Shown: positions 1-11,929 of the stretch, in pieces
Layout: every line of letters starts with the position of its first letter
How positions within the stretch are numbered: the stretch's first letter is position 1
Origin: Stenopsyche tienmushanensis
Taxonomy: Eukaryota > Arthropoda > Insecta > Trichoptera > Stenopsychidae
Direction: 5' to 3'
Length of the DNA: 64,000 nucleotides
Assembly: GCA_008973525.1 (NCBI GenBank)
Contig: WACJ01000110.1
Coordinates: 868,001 to 932,000, forward strand
Translations under genes and position numbers: made by a program
The notes under the pieces: model-generated
The model's input: the letters and a program-made list of their open reading frames with translations, nothing else
Database searches by the model: none
What the model was told of the DNA's origin: nothing

Positions 1-465
1 TGGCTATGATTAGATCTGTGTTCATTTGCGAAAGAAACTTATGGGACAACCTAATATTTTTGGCTGTGCGAAGATTAAATAATTATATACGACTCAAACA
101 ATGAAAATTTCTTATTTTTATCGACTCTCTGTGATATTGATCATTTTAAATATTACTTGATCTAGATGCATTTAATGCATACTAAATTAGAACTTGAATT
201 TTTTTTTATTGAATCTCATTCAAAATCGACCATTCGTCAATCATTTGGGGCAGTGAGTGATCATAAAGCGGGGAAGACCTACACTGGTCTTGATTTGGGC
301 AACTTCCCGCCCGTTTTATTGTACAAATACAATGCTCATAATGTGAGAAATCTAATTTTAGATTTTGGAACGAAATCTCAAATAGCATTGCTTCAAATTT
401 TTCAAGATTTCCAGACATTACTCATTTTATTAGTGAGTTAATTTTAAATTATATGTGTATGTTCA

Positions 466-540
466 ATTTTCTCTCAGGACCGCGCAGCGTAAACCAAGCT
501 TGTATAAATGAACCTTAACACTGTCGATAGCACACATATA
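466..540 (-). repeat. Family B (piggyBac-like) fragment
   Basis: This reverse-orientation piece matches the distal part of family B. It contains the block reading ...GACCGCGCAGCGT...AAGCTTG...AACCTTAACACTGT, which is seen in the other orientation near 3430-3490, 26320-26400, 33815-33900, 44605-44690 and 63630-63700. The terminal TTAA ends are not present, so it is a truncated copy. It abuts the mariner MITE that begins near 565. Confidence 0.75.
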
Positions 541-564
541 TAATCGTTAATTTCTTCGCCTAAA

Positions 565-756
565 CGTAGGTCATTCAAAAAGTAAGGTTACAACATTTAT
601 GTAGGATCGTAAAATGCTTGTATTTATGACGGATATCCGTGCAGATTTCGCACGGATGGGAGATGGCGGGAGCGCGCGACGACCCCTCCATCGGAAGAAT
701 TTATTGTGACTGAACAAAATGGCTGACAAACACGCGGGAACATCGGGAAAAAAAAA
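565..756 (+). mobile_element. Mariner-type MITE (family H), truncated
   Basis: The left end resembles the right end of the complete family H copy at 34508-34815 (reverse complement), including the shared block AAGTAAGGTTACAACATT. The inner part (GCGCGACGACC..CCATCGGAAGAATTTA..GACTGAACAAAATGGC) recurs at 19555-19640, 29238-29345, 34640-34700 and 49222-49255. An 8-bp hairpin (ATCCGTGC/GCACGGAT) lies at about 633-655. No transposase is encoded. The copy lacks its far end. Confidence 0.7.
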
Positions 757-769
757 TTTTGTTGCACAA

Positions 770-1880
770 TGTATGATGAAAAGACACTGATTAATTATAT
801 TACTGCAAAAAAATTATTTAAAACATTTTTATTTTAGTCGACCATTCATCATTTATTGCCATTCTAGTCCAATACAATTTCATTACAGCCAAGTCATTAA
901 TCTTAATGGATCTTTCATTTTTTTCCCGTTTGTTTAATCTTCTTACGTATGTTCTTAAGTTCATTTCAATATTATTAGAATGGAGATGTTTTTAAATTTA
1001 CTGTAGGTGTATCATTTAATCAATACTTTTTGTAATGCTGTCTAGAAATTGGCATAAACATCAGACTTTCACTGAAATAATAAAAATGATGTGGTAATTT
1101 AAAAAAATATATAAAATTTATAATGAAAATGATACGATTTCGTTGCCTTTACCGCTACGACAGTCTTCGACTTTTGCCTTATTCGGGCGCAGAGACCGCA
1201 TTGGAGGTTATTAGAAGCACTGGCGCTTATCATTACCCCGATGATGATCCCGGCGCTGCATTATAAATCATTTTTGTATGCAAAATGACTGTATAATGCA
1301 GACGTGTCCGCCAACGCGTTAAATTCATCCAAAATCTAATAATAACATGCATTAAAATAAAATATTTGTTTGATATATTACTATTGATTGCCACGATAAA
1401 GTATCATAGCCTTAATTGCATATTCGCATAGAATAATAGCATAATACATCATCGAATAAGCAATATTATTTATTGTCTTAAAGTAAGCATATTATATGTT
1501 ATTTAAAACGTTCTTGGGTGTTTTTTATCGCAATTTTTTAGCATTTGAAGTCACGACACTATAAAATTTGATGTTACGCCCACTCGTAAGATACATTTAA
1601 TTTGGAGCCAAACTCTAAATATCAAAAGTCAGTATATTTTTAGCACTAAAATTATGCTTTTATATAATAATGCTATATTTTTCCGAAAACGTCCGGCTTT
1701 TTGCGAATTGTTATTTCGCAGAATTTGACTGGGAAGAGCTGAAAATACGGCATCACTTTATAAGTGTCATTTAATTGCGTACATTTTGAATTCTTCAACT
1801 TGAACACACTGCAGTGGAATTAAGTTAATAGTTGTATCCCGACATTTACAGCCATTAAGTATGGTGGCAACTCGCCGTTA
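770..1880. other. No recognised feature
   Basis: This is AT-rich sequence without long reading frames. A slightly GC-richer block at about 1140-1260 does not match any repeat found elsewhere in the window. I see no gene, RNA or terminal repeat here. Confidence 0.5.
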
Positions 1881-2014
1881 CGAGTAAATTACATGTGGAA
1901 GAATCTTCAACAATCTCCAGATGTGTGGAAGAAGTTCGCAATGTTGGCTTTGGTTTAAAAATTTAGCATTCGATGCTGAATTTTTGAAGCACTCACTCGA
2001 ATTGCAAAGAAAAT

Positions 2015-2455
2015 TCATGGACTGTGTGTAGCACGCTTGCTCGGCAAATCCTTTGGGCAAAAATTATAACGAATCTGGATGTTTTGAAGAAGCCTTCGTT
2101 CGAAAATAGACCCTTTCAGAAGAAGTCCCCGAGGGCCTTCAGACGATGCGATGATGTCGGCACAGTTTCCCAAATGCAGCACTATATTAGTCTGCAAAGT
2201 TCGAACTTTGTCGATGTTTTTGGACTTTGATCGATGCAAGGCACTTAAATTGAATTTTCGATCAAGAAATAACATCGGTCGTCGCTTAATTTGGACGTCA
2301 AAACCACCCCTTAAGCGTGGGATAGTGTCTTGAAGAGCACTTCGAACTTCGTGCACAACATTTCCGCCCTCGTCTCCTTCGCCGCGTATAAATAATTGGA
2401 AGTGGTTGCGATTTGAATATAAATGTTGAAAAATTTTAATATACCGAAAGAGCAC
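2015..2455 (-). other. Unidentified open stretch, 146 codons
   Basis: This is the longest uninterrupted frame in the window. The translation is mixed polar and basic, with no signal peptide or membrane segment and no motif I recognise. The segment is GC-richer than its surroundings. The opposite strand is also open for about 60-70 codons at 2024-2230 and 2151-2333, so the openness may only reflect base composition. No splice context or promoter supports it. It could be an old exon, a decayed transposon frame, or chance. Confidence 0.15.
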
Positions 2456-2905
2456 TTTTTTCCTCTCTTTAAGTCGCGTTTTATGAATTCCGGCATTTCT
2501 CCCGAAGCGAGTCTGTCTTTGTGTGTACGTAGGAAGAAAAGACGTGATTAATCACTCCGCTTCCATCAAACTGCCTCCTCTCCGTTTAAGCATATTTTTA
2601 TTTATACACTCAGCTGATGCTGTATAAATTTAACCGAAGGTCAGGGTCCTCATACTTTCTTCGAAGACTTCGCGGCCACGACTGCCAAGAAAAACACAAT
2701 TTCCTAGGCCGATGTGAGCGTTAATGACCCTGGGAGAGGATTTACCTCGCTCGGATAAACGACCCCAATTAGGATAGATGATGTTATTCAAGGTCATGAA
2801 TTTAACCTGGTTTTTTTATGCATGAGCCATTTGTCAGTTTATGATGAAGATGGCTAAATTCACCTTGATTCCTGTACATTTTTATGTTTCACACAGAAGC
2901 AGCTT

Positions 2906-3495
2906 TTAACCCCATTGATGAGTAATCACGCATATGTGCGTTCGGACTCGAGTGATACATAAAGAGAATTCCTGCACATTGAGTACGGAAATTAATGAAT
3001 CGGAAACAGAGACAGATGTCGTGCGCCTCATCGTAGCCTCGTACATCGATGGCAAGATCGTGCTGTAAAGGTGCCCCAACACGTCTAAATATTCTCAAAT
3101 ATTGCGAAAAGTGATTCATTGCGCTTTATTTTCAATGCCGTACTTCTATTTCTAATGCAATATTATTATTTATTCATTAAAAGAATATTTGCACGATTTT
3201 TTTTTTATAGAGAATAAGTACAAAATAGAGAGTTTATAACATCAATCATCAACAGATGACGACAAAATAAACATTAAAATTATAATTGAATTTGTTATAA
3301 ATATTAAATGTGTCATTTTTCAAATAATTTTGAATTTTTCAATCAGCAAATCAATTATGTACTTAAAAATGAGTGTGGTACCAAAAGTGATTTTATTTGA
3401 AACGCTATTATGGGGCCCAACAATATCAACAGTGTTATGGTTCATTTATTAAAATACAAGCTTGACTCACGCTGCGCGGTCATGAAAGAGACTGC
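2906..3495 (+). mobile_element. Family B piggyBac-like element, near full length
   Basis: It starts with TTAACCCCATTGATGAGTAA. The opposite family end, seen at 63733-63752, reads CTAATCAAAGGGTTAA, so the family has TTAACCC-type inverted ends. TTAA target duplication is characteristic of piggyBac elements. The interior carries a CT/GA-rich block, then AT-rich sequence, and ends in the conserved AAGCTTGACTCACGCTGCGC block. The right terminus is missing. No transposase is visible, so it is a non-autonomous member. Other copies lie at 466, 8042, 18265, 18970, 25985, 31213, 33605, 44310, 46040 and 63385. Confidence 0.75.
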
Positions 3496-3639
3496 AAATG
3501 CAAAGACAATGCAAAAATTGCTTAGCGTACACAACAATTTCCTATATTTTTTTAAATAGACTCAGATTAAGACTGTTAAATCTAATATATAAAATGAATT
3601 GGGTTTTGTTCGTTCGAAATGCGCTGCCATATTGTTCAT

Positions 3640-3735
3640 CGATGCGATGCATGCGGGGAAGCTCTCCGTCTCAGTCTCCCGAACTGCGCTAAGTTCTCTC
3701 TGTCTCTGTCTGTCTCCGAGCTTCGGACATACATG
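3640..3735 (-). repeat. CT-rich block shared with 39385-39455
   Basis: This segment (GAAGCTCTCCGTCTCAGTC..CCCGAACTGCGCTAAGTTC..) is the reverse complement of sequence inside the TTAA-bounded element at 38865-40045. It is probably a fragment of the same or a related piggyBac-like element. Nearby, 3585-3610 resembles the family I repeat (ATATAAAATGAATTGGGTT). Confidence 0.6.
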
Positions 3736-3817
3736 TATGTCCATGCTAATCAACAGGTTAAGAAGTTACATTGATAAATTTGATCAAAAATTACTTAGTC
3801 CATTCCATAGCTCGATT

Positions 3818-4303
3818 TCCCGACAAATTATTTATTTCCGTCGCTGCAGATGAATACTTATACACTATAATACTTTGATGTGATTCGTAATTATATTACG
3901 GAGGAATACAAAAATTCTGAACTGCGTATCTATTATATTTCATATCGATATATCCATTATTAGAGTCGAGGTGTAGTAAATACATCACCGGTAGCAAAAG
4001 GTTAATATAACAATTTGAAAAACATATATGTACTGAATATATGTATACATAGATTAGACAGTCAATGCCCCTAGGCGTCACCTAAGTTCGCCAGTATTAG
4101 TAATTACGCCACTGTTTCCAAGCATCCAGATTTCGTCGGGAATGTCTCGATTTAGTAGCCTTCATCGTGTTGGTGAGGTGTACGATTTCTGTTGGATACA
4201 AATTTCAATCTCGAATTTTTCGGGATTACGTTTACTAATCCCGGGATTCATAAGCACTTATAATTGTCTAGGATCCCGGGAATTCGGGATTGGATTCCAT
4301 ATA
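3818..4303 (+). mobile_element. Family A element (hAT-like MITE), 5' truncated
   Basis: This is one of five copies (3818, 11198, 18352, 56055, 61306), all in the same orientation. Shared landmarks in order are GACAAATTATTTATTTCCGT, ATTACGGAGGAATACAAAAA, AAATACATCACCGGTAG, CCCCTAGG, GCCACTGTTTCCAAGC, GTACGATTTCTGTT, then several CCCGGGATT motifs ending in GGGATTGGATTCC. It encodes no transposase. A roughly 60-codon minus-strand frame is open here and in two other copies, but I treat that as a by-product of sequence conservation. Confidence 0.8.
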
Positions 4304-4429
4304 CAGATGGTCGACGTAGCTGAAATTATATCGCGGGAATTTGATTTAAGTATTGCAATTTTCAAAGCATTGCAATATGAATTACATATATTTATTTACA
4401 TTTAATCATTAGTTATCGTCGTTATGATT

Positions 4430-5860
4430 GTTTATGAAATAAATTAAAGCCTTGATTGTGATATTAAATATTTATTTTTCAATTAATATCCTTTGAGAGC
4501 TTCTCGGGCGTTAATATGCGTCTCTGCTACGGAGCTAAACTTAATATGTTCGCCTTAAAGTTTTGACATATAACGTGTAAGAAAATGATATGCTCAAACT
4601 TATGACACTTAGTAATTTTATATCCGCATGGGGGATGATTGATACTTTTTAATATAAGTAGAATATTTTGTGTCGCATCTGATTTTATAACATATCGCCG
4701 GCATAATTGTACCGATATCGTATTATATGGGGTCGTTCAATGCGCGAATCGTTAATCATTGTGACCGTTTTTCTAATATTTGATTATGCAAAAAAGTGAT
4801 ATCATTCGTATTATTGTATTTATCAATTTCATTATGAGAAGCTCCATTTTCACCAACCATTGTGTAGTGTCATATTAGGTAATTTTCCATATTTCGTATA
4901 TTAATACGTGGTTCCACACCCTCCGTGCCATTTCGATGGATCCCAAACCTTGAATATAACTTATTGTTGGATGGAAATGAGGGGTAATAAATTGGAGTCT
5001 AGCTTGAATTACTATAGCTGCGTCAATATTGATTTGTTATACTACATTTCGAACAAACATTGATGGCAACCATTTGACGTTGTGTATAGGGCGCATTGCA
5101 TATTTTTCCCTGCGAATGCGATGAAAAAGCTTTTTCGCTCTGTCTTTATATATTATTTAAACAGCTTGTCAAGAGCTTGAAGGCTTATTTTTCTACAGCG
5201 CAATATAAAATTTTGAATGAAGCTTTTTTGCGCGAATCATATGTGCAAAGCTCAACTTTCGACCCCCGGAGGTGCGATTTTTCACTGAGGAACCTGAACC
5301 GTTGTCATTTGTTACCTGTCATAATAATCAGTCACTTTTCATACACCTCTTTTATTCAAAAGCCTGATATCTTGTAAACACATTATTTTTGAGTAATTTT
5401 GAAACGCGGATCCTGCGAAAAAATGTGTCGAGGAAATCCTTCAATTTTTCAGAACACGGCGTGAAAACGACGCGACATAATTTTGGCGCTCCTCTTTAAT
5501 ACATCATACGATCGACTGGAATATTTTTTGAAAAAAATCTCCAACACGTCCCCGTTGATAATTCTGTCATTTTTTAATTGAAAAAAAAACTTTGCTTATT
5601 ATTTTAAGAGCGGTGAGTGAGGTTAACCCGTCTCCCGCGGGGAAGATGCAAGTTTTCCCTCAAAAGATTAGCTTTGGGATCCCAAGGCGCAGTATTTAAT
5701 TTACTTTTAACTCACTTCCAGGGATAGCTGCAATCGACCACAATGACCCTCTTTAAATTCATTTTCATCATCATATTTTTAATCCAAGAATTTTGCAGGG
5801 ATTGAGCATATATCCCGTGATCAAATGAGCGTTTGACAAGAATTAAAATTCGGTAATAAA
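4430..5860. other. No recognised feature
   Basis: AT-rich sequence. An open stretch at 5096-5377 has no recognisable motif. A small GC-rich palindromic patch lies at about 5620-5645 (CCCGTCTCCCGCGGGG). I find no supported gene. Confidence 0.45.
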
Positions 5861-5874
5861 TCAGCAAATTATAA

Positions 5875-6095
5875 TAATTGGATATCTTAAATCCGATCCG
5901 GGACTCGGGTTCAAATCCAGATTATGGATTTTTTATTCAACCGTTTCGAAAATTTTGACTGGAAGTATTAATTCCTATTCAAATAACCTTATCCTAACCT
6001 GACCATAGCTGAAAGGCAATGGAAAACCGCCACATGAAAAATGATTTCCTTTTGAAATATGGGGTTTTTCTACATCCGATAACGGATATAAGAAT
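5875..6095 (+). repeat. Possible tRNA-derived SINE remnant
   Basis: The stretch GGGTTCAAATCC at 5908-5919 fits a pol III B-box (consensus GGTTCGANTCC). About 95 bases further is GGCAATGGAAAACCGCC, a motif of the type seen in tRNA-derived SINE bodies. The tRNA T-stem does not pair well and I cannot place a convincing A-box, so a functional tRNA is excluded. No second copy was found in the window. Confidence 0.3.
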
Positions 6096-6139
6096 AAAAT
6101 TTAATTTAGTTTAATTTTGATTTTATAATATCGTATCGC

Positions 6140-6305
6140 GTCACTGAATGAATGGATGTCTGTGGGGTGTTTGTTCCGTATACGTTCCTATACCATTCAT
6201 CCGATTGCAATGAAACTTTGAGGAGTTTTTATGTACATACCACCGAAGGTTTTCAAACTAGATATGTACGTGCCAAGCGTTCGGTCTTCGGTGGGCTACG
6301 TGTTA
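6140..6305 (-). repeat. Family I repeat (RTE/Helitron-like tail), reverse copy
   Basis: The blocks TTCCTATACCATTCATCCGA and GCGTTCGGTCTTCGGTGG recur in reverse complement at 7485-7520 and 7690-7725. The arrangement (TTTCATCGCAATCGGATGA, a coordinate sugar-like spacer, then ACAAACATAC and an AT-rich end) resembles the 3' tail found on many arthropod RTE-type retrotransposons and Helitron-like elements. Class assignment is by resemblance only. Confidence 0.5.
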
Positions 6306-7439
6306 ACATTATAGAGTGCTGTCATTTAGGCGTAACATTTGGATGAACTGCTATAATGATATTTTTAATCAAATTTTGACTTGGAAAGTATGATATGATG
6401 GAGCGCGCTCTCAATAGCACGTCTAATGAAGCCACACAATCAATCTGCTATAGCATTTGCATTATTGATATTATGTTAAATAGCATTATAGAAATCTTTT
6501 ATATTCCAAATGTATTATGTATTGGGACATGAATTGGGTCACTGCAAAAATGGCGAGCTTTCGCCAAAGCTTTGCACAAAGCTCCAAGTCCCATAATCGC
6601 TTTTAACCGATCACGTTCAAAATTTTAATGCGTTTAAAGTCGTTTGGACATGTGCTTTGCCGGATAGCGCTTGATATCATTTGTTGTGGCATATTTTTTT
6701 TTAATTCCCGTGAAAGCCCTATTTATAGCCCCAAGGCACTGGTACCATGTAAAAAATGGTTCTCAACCCCATGCTGAGGTGAATTGGTTCTCCAAGCGGT
6801 GGAGAAATATTTCTTTGCGCCTGTTTCACTGTCGGGAGACGTTGAAATTAATTTCAACTTTTCCCCACTGGAGATGATGGCCGATGTGAGTGCTCCTGGC
6901 GCAATGCTGGAAAAACGCTCTTCCATTTTCTTTTAACTCTTTTTTTCCGGACACGTCCTCAAAACGATGTGTCACAAGACGAAATAGCACTGTTCAACGA
7001 GCAAAAAAATAACTCCCTCGAAACAATTTCGTACACTACACACAGATATAATTCCAAGCGGGTTCGCCCTCTCCAAACTTTTAAAATTTACATATCTCAA
7101 AAATGAAACCACATAAATCTGGATGCTTGCAGCGAAATTTTGCATTTCAATCTCTTCTGACACGTATTCAATCATGGAATCGATGCTTGCTGTGTATTAA
7201 TCTTAAAGAAAAATTTGACAGACCATCAGTGCTTTTATAGCAAACTAAATAAATGGATGCTATTACATGTATTTCTATTTTGACGTTCAAATTTATCGAG
7301 CATTTAATTGCTCAATGGAATGCCTTAAACACCATGGATATAAGGCACGTTGGCGCCTTTAACTACGTGGTATTTAACACACGAACAAGAAATTGATATT
7401 TTAATAATAATTATAGTTAAATACATATAAAATATCGAT

Positions 7440-7770
7440 TTTATATATTTATTTTTTATTAAATGAATTGGGTTCAATATGGTTTCCCGGCATAGTCCAC
7501 CGAAGACCGAACGCTTGGTAAGTATATAAAATATCAACGATCATTATGCTTTGTTTAGCTTAATAACCGCCAGAGTAATATGCGCCAATATCGGTTTAAC
7601 GTTTCACAAAACAAATTACGAAAACAAACAGTGCTTACAAATTCTATAATATTCACAATTGTGCGCACAATAATTCCCCAAAGTTTCATCGCAATCGGAT
7701 GAATGGTATAGGAACGTATACGGGACAAACATACAACAGATATTCATTTATATATTATTAGCGAATACCC
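7440..7770 (+). repeat. Family I repeat, forward copy
   Basis: It starts with ATTAAATGAATTGGGTTC, carries CCACCGAAGACCGAACGC, and ends in TTTCATCGCAATCGGATGA, ACAAACATACAACAG and ATTTATATATTATTAG. It is the inverted partner of 6140-6305. An alternative tail copy follows at 7925-8040. Confidence 0.5.
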
Positions 7771-7924
7771 GGCATGCATTGTAATGCCATAAGCGCTTAA
7801 TAATTATTTGAAAAATCCCAGTACGTGGTTTATTGCTTCAGATCACGTGTAGCGCGAGCCGAAGAGCTGAGATCTAAAAGCATGCATATGCGCCAACATG
7901 GTGCATCCATACAATATTTTTATT

Positions 7925-8040
7925 ATGCCCATGGTATTCCCGCAAGTGTAAACAGTAAGTAGACGAAGTTTTATCGCAATCTGATGAACGGTATGGCAAC
8001 GCATTACATACGAACAAATAGATTTTAATTTTTATATATT
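7925..8040 (+). repeat. Family I tail, second forward copy
   Basis: The sequence TTTTATCGCAATCTGATGAA..GGTATGGCAACG..ACGAACAAATAGATTTTAAT is a diverged version of the tail at 7685-7760. It is immediately followed by a family B element. Confidence 0.45.
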
Positions 8041-8041
8041 G

Positions 8042-8945
8042 GTTTTATTGATTTTTTTAAAATTTATTATGATCCTAAGAAGACCATTAACGATATAAGA
8101 AGACCCCATACCTGATGGTTTTCAACCGGGTACGGACAAATTATAATTTTATTGCTTATTTTGTCGTCATCTGTTGATAATTGATATGATGACCAGAGCC
8201 GTAACTAGGGTATGAAGCACCCGTGGCAAATATCTAACTTAACGCCCCCCCACACCTATAAATGCAATAAATTAAATTATAAAGTATGATTTAAAATATT
8301 CAAAGATAGTCCCAAAAGTATCCGACCGAATATATATAAATGGCGGTTACTATTGTAAAAAAGTATAATGATAGAAAGCGACGTTGCTTCGTTCGTCGTA
8401 TGGATCATATAAAATGCCGCAAAAAGCCCTAAGAGGGGACGGAGTGGCCAAGAGGTTCGTATGCTCAATCGGTCCGCTTTTCGGACCGCTGATATAACAA
8501 GTGAGTGGCTCGTGATCGGATGTCATACACGAACATAGTGATAATAAAGAAAGGAAGATTAGACAACTTAGCGTATATCATAAAAACGGACAGAGTCAAT
8601 CAGTGTTGATTCATGTATTCTGCGTTTTGCGCCCAAAGCCCAGTTGCGCCCGTGGCGGGCGCCTGCTTTGCCACGCCCTAGTTACGACCATGAATGATGA
8701 CACTCTATTTTATACTCTGTGATATTACCATCGATGTACGAGTGTATGATGAGACGCAAGACACTCATTTCGTCTCTGTCTACGATTCACATTATCTGCA
8801 CTCGACGTACGAGATTTATTTTTATGAATGCTTTTGACGAGCTGGATGTGGCTCACACGTCGCGGGAGTGTTCGATCTCGAGCTTTTATCGAACATTTTA
8901 TAAATTACCACGCTTTTATGATATGAACTCCGTATAAAATCAGCA
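8042..8945 (-). mobile_element. Family B element split by a hAT insertion
   Basis: The part at 8042-8193 matches the middle of family B in reverse orientation (compare 33640-33760). The part at 8694-8945 continues the same element (compare 31430-31600), including GAGTGTATGATGAGACGCAAGACAC. The gap between them is exactly the hAT element at 8194-8693. This fixes the relative age: family B is older than the family C insertion here. Continuity is also supported by copies at 3240-3120 (reverse) and 31390-31440, which lack the insert. Confidence 0.8.
8194..8693 (+). mobile_element. Family C hAT element, 500 bp, exact 8-bp TSD
   Basis: It starts CAGAGCCGTAACTAGGG and ends CCCTAGTTACGACCATGA, an imperfect terminal inverted repeat. 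The flanks carry the identical 8-mer ATGATGAC (8186-8193 and 8694-8701), the target duplication length of hAT transposases. It contains a poly-C patch near the left end and a perfect 7-bp hairpin with a CTTTT loop (CGGTCCGCTTTTCGGACCG, about 8470). No transposase is present. Confidence 0.88.
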
Positions 8946-9475
8946 TTCTTGAATGAAATCGCTTTTTTGTCTCTGTAGACGTTGAGGATTGATATAAAAC
9001 AGACGCCATGATTTTAACCAGATGCTGTACGTATATACAAAATAAGATTTCGCCAACGACGATCTTTTTTTGCTGGACCCTTTTATTAATTAATCGCTTA
9101 AGTCTCGACGAGAGCTTTTAACACCTACGCTTGATTTATGGCACCCATATGGAGAATGTTTCGTAAGGTTTTGGCATTTTTTTAAAATGCATGCATGCAT
9201 GGATCATGTGGCGAGTTTGTGAATTTATTTTTCGATTACCATTGAATGTTTTATGAACTTGGACGGAAATCCGGAAGGCTTCGAGGAATGGTTTCGATAC
9301 GGTTCAATAACCATTGCTTTTCCGCGAGAGCCTTGCCGTAGGATGAAGCCTTTTGCGATTGAGGGGGATGAAATCACAGTTTTAAAGCTATCGAGGGGTT
9401 GAATTTGAAGAAATGACTCGGCAGAATTTATTCAAGCGTCTGTCCATTATCATATACATTTCTATGATTCTAATG

Positions 9476-9551
9476 CATTTTTTTGTTTGTTTCAGGTAAC
9501 TATCATACAGAATATTTGCATTCCAGACGACGATCATAAAATAAGGTAAAT
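9476..9551 (+). promoter_or_regulatory. Ratchet-like splice site with 50-nt candidate RS-exon
   Basis: A long pyrimidine tract (CATTTTTTTGTTTGTTTCAG) ends at 9495 and is followed directly by GTAACT, so the same point can act as acceptor and donor. A second donor, AAG/GTAAAT, lies at 9546. The 50 bases between are open in one frame only (VTIIQNICIPDDDHKIR). Either this is a small internal exon or it is a recursive splice site with a short downstream RS-exon. Three comparable sites lie at 30287, 62874 and 63873 on the same strand. Confidence 0.35.
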
Positions 9552-9559
9552 AATAAATC

Positions 9560-11190
9560 TGAAAAATATTTATTCGGACGTTTATGCATAAATTTCGATG
9601 GTCTTACTTTGCGAAATTGGATCCGTTCGACTGCAGTCTGTCTCTCATATTTTTTACCATTCTTCTGCCTTTATCCCCCTTTTTTTATTGTTTCTGGCAA
9701 ACTCAAGGCAATAAATACAATTTAATGAAGCGTATCATGATTTATTGCACTCGGGAAGAATAAAAAAAGTTTTTTGCAAAAACTCGCTGATGCGTTTTTG
9801 CAAAGTGTCATAAAAGTACGTCACTCGATAAATAACCGCAAACCTCGAAAGATTTGAATGGTCGAATAATTTTTCATCCTTTCTCTCCACGACTCTGGTT
9901 TATTCTGGGCTATTAGGGGTTTTTTCGTTCCGTCATAAATTAATTATGCTTGTGCTGAAAAAATAATCCCCGCAACGAGAATGAGCTCCCCGGGAGGATC
10001 CCGCGGCTAAGTGATCGCATTATCCCGTAATATTTTTAAAATCAATTATTCCTGGAATCAAATGCATGCTACATTTGGATGATTTATCCTCAGCCTTAAT
10101 GACTTTGTCCGTATGTCATTCATATTTTAAAGCAAATAGTGCGTTTAAGAATGCTAAGTGTCTTTAATTGCATTGTTAATAAATCATTTCGCATATATGC
10201 AAATTTAAAAATAATTCAAGAGGATAACGATTCAGGATTCGCCCAGGATATATGGAAGCAATAAGCGCGAAAGCCTTTGAATTTCAAGGATTATTAATAA
10301 CTTCTCCTGCAAAAGTCGCGGCTACAAGAAGCGTAGGGATTGTAATTAACAACTCTGCCCATTGTGGCTTCGAAAAGTTCACTTTTGTATCACCGCCCTT
10401 GTTTACAAACTACCCTTCTTTTACAGAGACCGAAATATGAGTGTTCAAAGTTTTTTTTTCATATAAACATCCACTGCAAAAAGATGAGGCAAAGCTTTAC
10501 TACATTCGGGCTGTGTGCTTCGCATGGGCTAGAAAAACTTTTAACGTCTCCTAAAAGCCGAGCGCCGTTGATATCGGTTATATAAACTCCTATCCGAAAA
10601 AAAAGTGGTAGTTTAGAAAGACCTTTTCTTTCCATTAGATTGTCGTGAATAAAATTGGCTGTAACTTTAGCAAAATAAAATCTTGGAAAGATTTTATTTT
10701 ATGTGCCTTAGCGTCAAAGCTTTCAGTGTTTTGTGGAAAACATTCTCGAACATCCCATCTTTCTTTTCATTGTTTACTCATAACGAATTTTCTTTATTTT
10801 TTCGATACTAAATTCCGAATGAATTTGCTAATTAAATTCTATTCCAACATGTAGCAAATACGTTCCATGAAAACACAGACGAAGGAATGGAACCGATACA
10901 AAATCATACGATGAAATCCTGGATATTTCGAAGCATATCACATCAAATGTGCAAGAAATTAAATGAAAAAACTATATAATTAAGTATTTGAGATGTGGAT
11001 AATAAATAACCAGACTAGATTAAATAACTACTAACTGCTATGCATAAAAAATGAAAACTGTCCCAATACAAGGGTAGTCTCATGCAGCGAGAAGACATGC
11101 TCTTTCCTCCGGCTCCCTAGCGGTCTCGCAGCTGGAACGTCCTCTCCAAGGAAAATAAAGATATTTTCCTAGATAAGAAGTTGCAGTCTG
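9560..11190. other. No recognised feature
   Basis: AT-rich sequence. Open stretches at 10252-10585 have no recognisable domain. A GC-richer piece at 11085-11160 (TCTCGCAGCTGGAACGTCC, then AATAAA) vaguely resembles an LTR end but matches no other copy in the window. Confidence 0.4.
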
Positions 11191-11197
11191 TCTTCAG

Positions 11198-11922
11198 TAA
11201 GGAATCCAACCCCGAGCCAAAATTTCGATCCCGGGATTTCGGGATTCCATTTGTTCAATATAAAAAATAACTTGAAGGCGAAAGAATTTTATTTATTTAA
11301 GAAAAGATAAAAATACAATCCAAAAATAGATGAATAAAACACTAAAATATTATTTTGAAAATATGACGAGTCTTTCATAATTTAGTCTCACTCATTCATA
11401 AAATCTCACGTGATTCATAAAATTCCTTTCTGCTGAGACACGAACTGGAACTTGCAAAATTCCCGATTCCCCGACAAATTATTTATTTCCGTCGCTGCAA
11501 ATGAATACTTTTATACTATATTACTCTGATGTAATTCGTAATTATATTACGGAGGAATACAAAAATTCTGAACCCCGCATCTATTATATTTCATATCGAG
11601 ATTCCCATTATTAGAGTCGAGGTGTAGTAAATACATCACCGGTAGGGAAAGGTTACTATAACAATTTGAAAAACATACATGTACGCTATATATGTATATA
11701 TAGATTAGACTGCCCCTAGGCGTCACCTAAGTTCGCCAGTATCAGTAATTACGCCACTGTTTCCAAGCGTCCATATTTCGTCGGGAATGTCTCGATTTAG
11801 TAGCCTTCATCGTGTTGGTGAGGTGTACGATTTCTGTTAGTTAAAATTTTAATTCCGAATTTCTCGGGATTACGTTTACTAATCCCGGGAAGTACCTAAA
11901 ACTGTCCGGGATTGGATTACCT
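11198..11922 (+). mobile_element. Family A element (hAT-like MITE), full length
   Basis: It begins TAAGGAATCCAACCCCGAGC and ends in GGGATTGGATTACCTA, so the termini are inverted repeats (family consensus near TAGGGAATCCAATCCCG). Sub-terminal CCCGGGATT motifs occur at both ends. The flanking octamers GTCTTCAG and GTCATAAG agree at 6 of 8 positions, compatible with a decayed hAT-type duplication. The interior order matches the copies at 3818, 18352, 56055 and 61306. No transposase is present. Confidence 0.75.
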
Positions 11923-11929
11923 AGTCATA

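Noticed and set aside
3896..4081. Minus-strand frame of about 60-94 codons recurring at 3896-4081, 18410-18694 and 61380-61574
   Set aside because: It lies wholly inside family A elements. The similarity follows from the DNA repeat, lengths differ, and the frame is missing from the other two copies. No known domain.
5199..5272. Possible exon between TTTTTCTACAG and GAG/GTGCGA
   Set aside because: The downstream donor is poor and there is no matching neighbour in phase.
5900..5925. tRNA-like B-box GGGTTCAAATCC
   Set aside because: No pairing T-stem, no cloverleaf and no A-box at proper spacing; kept only as a weak SINE remnant.
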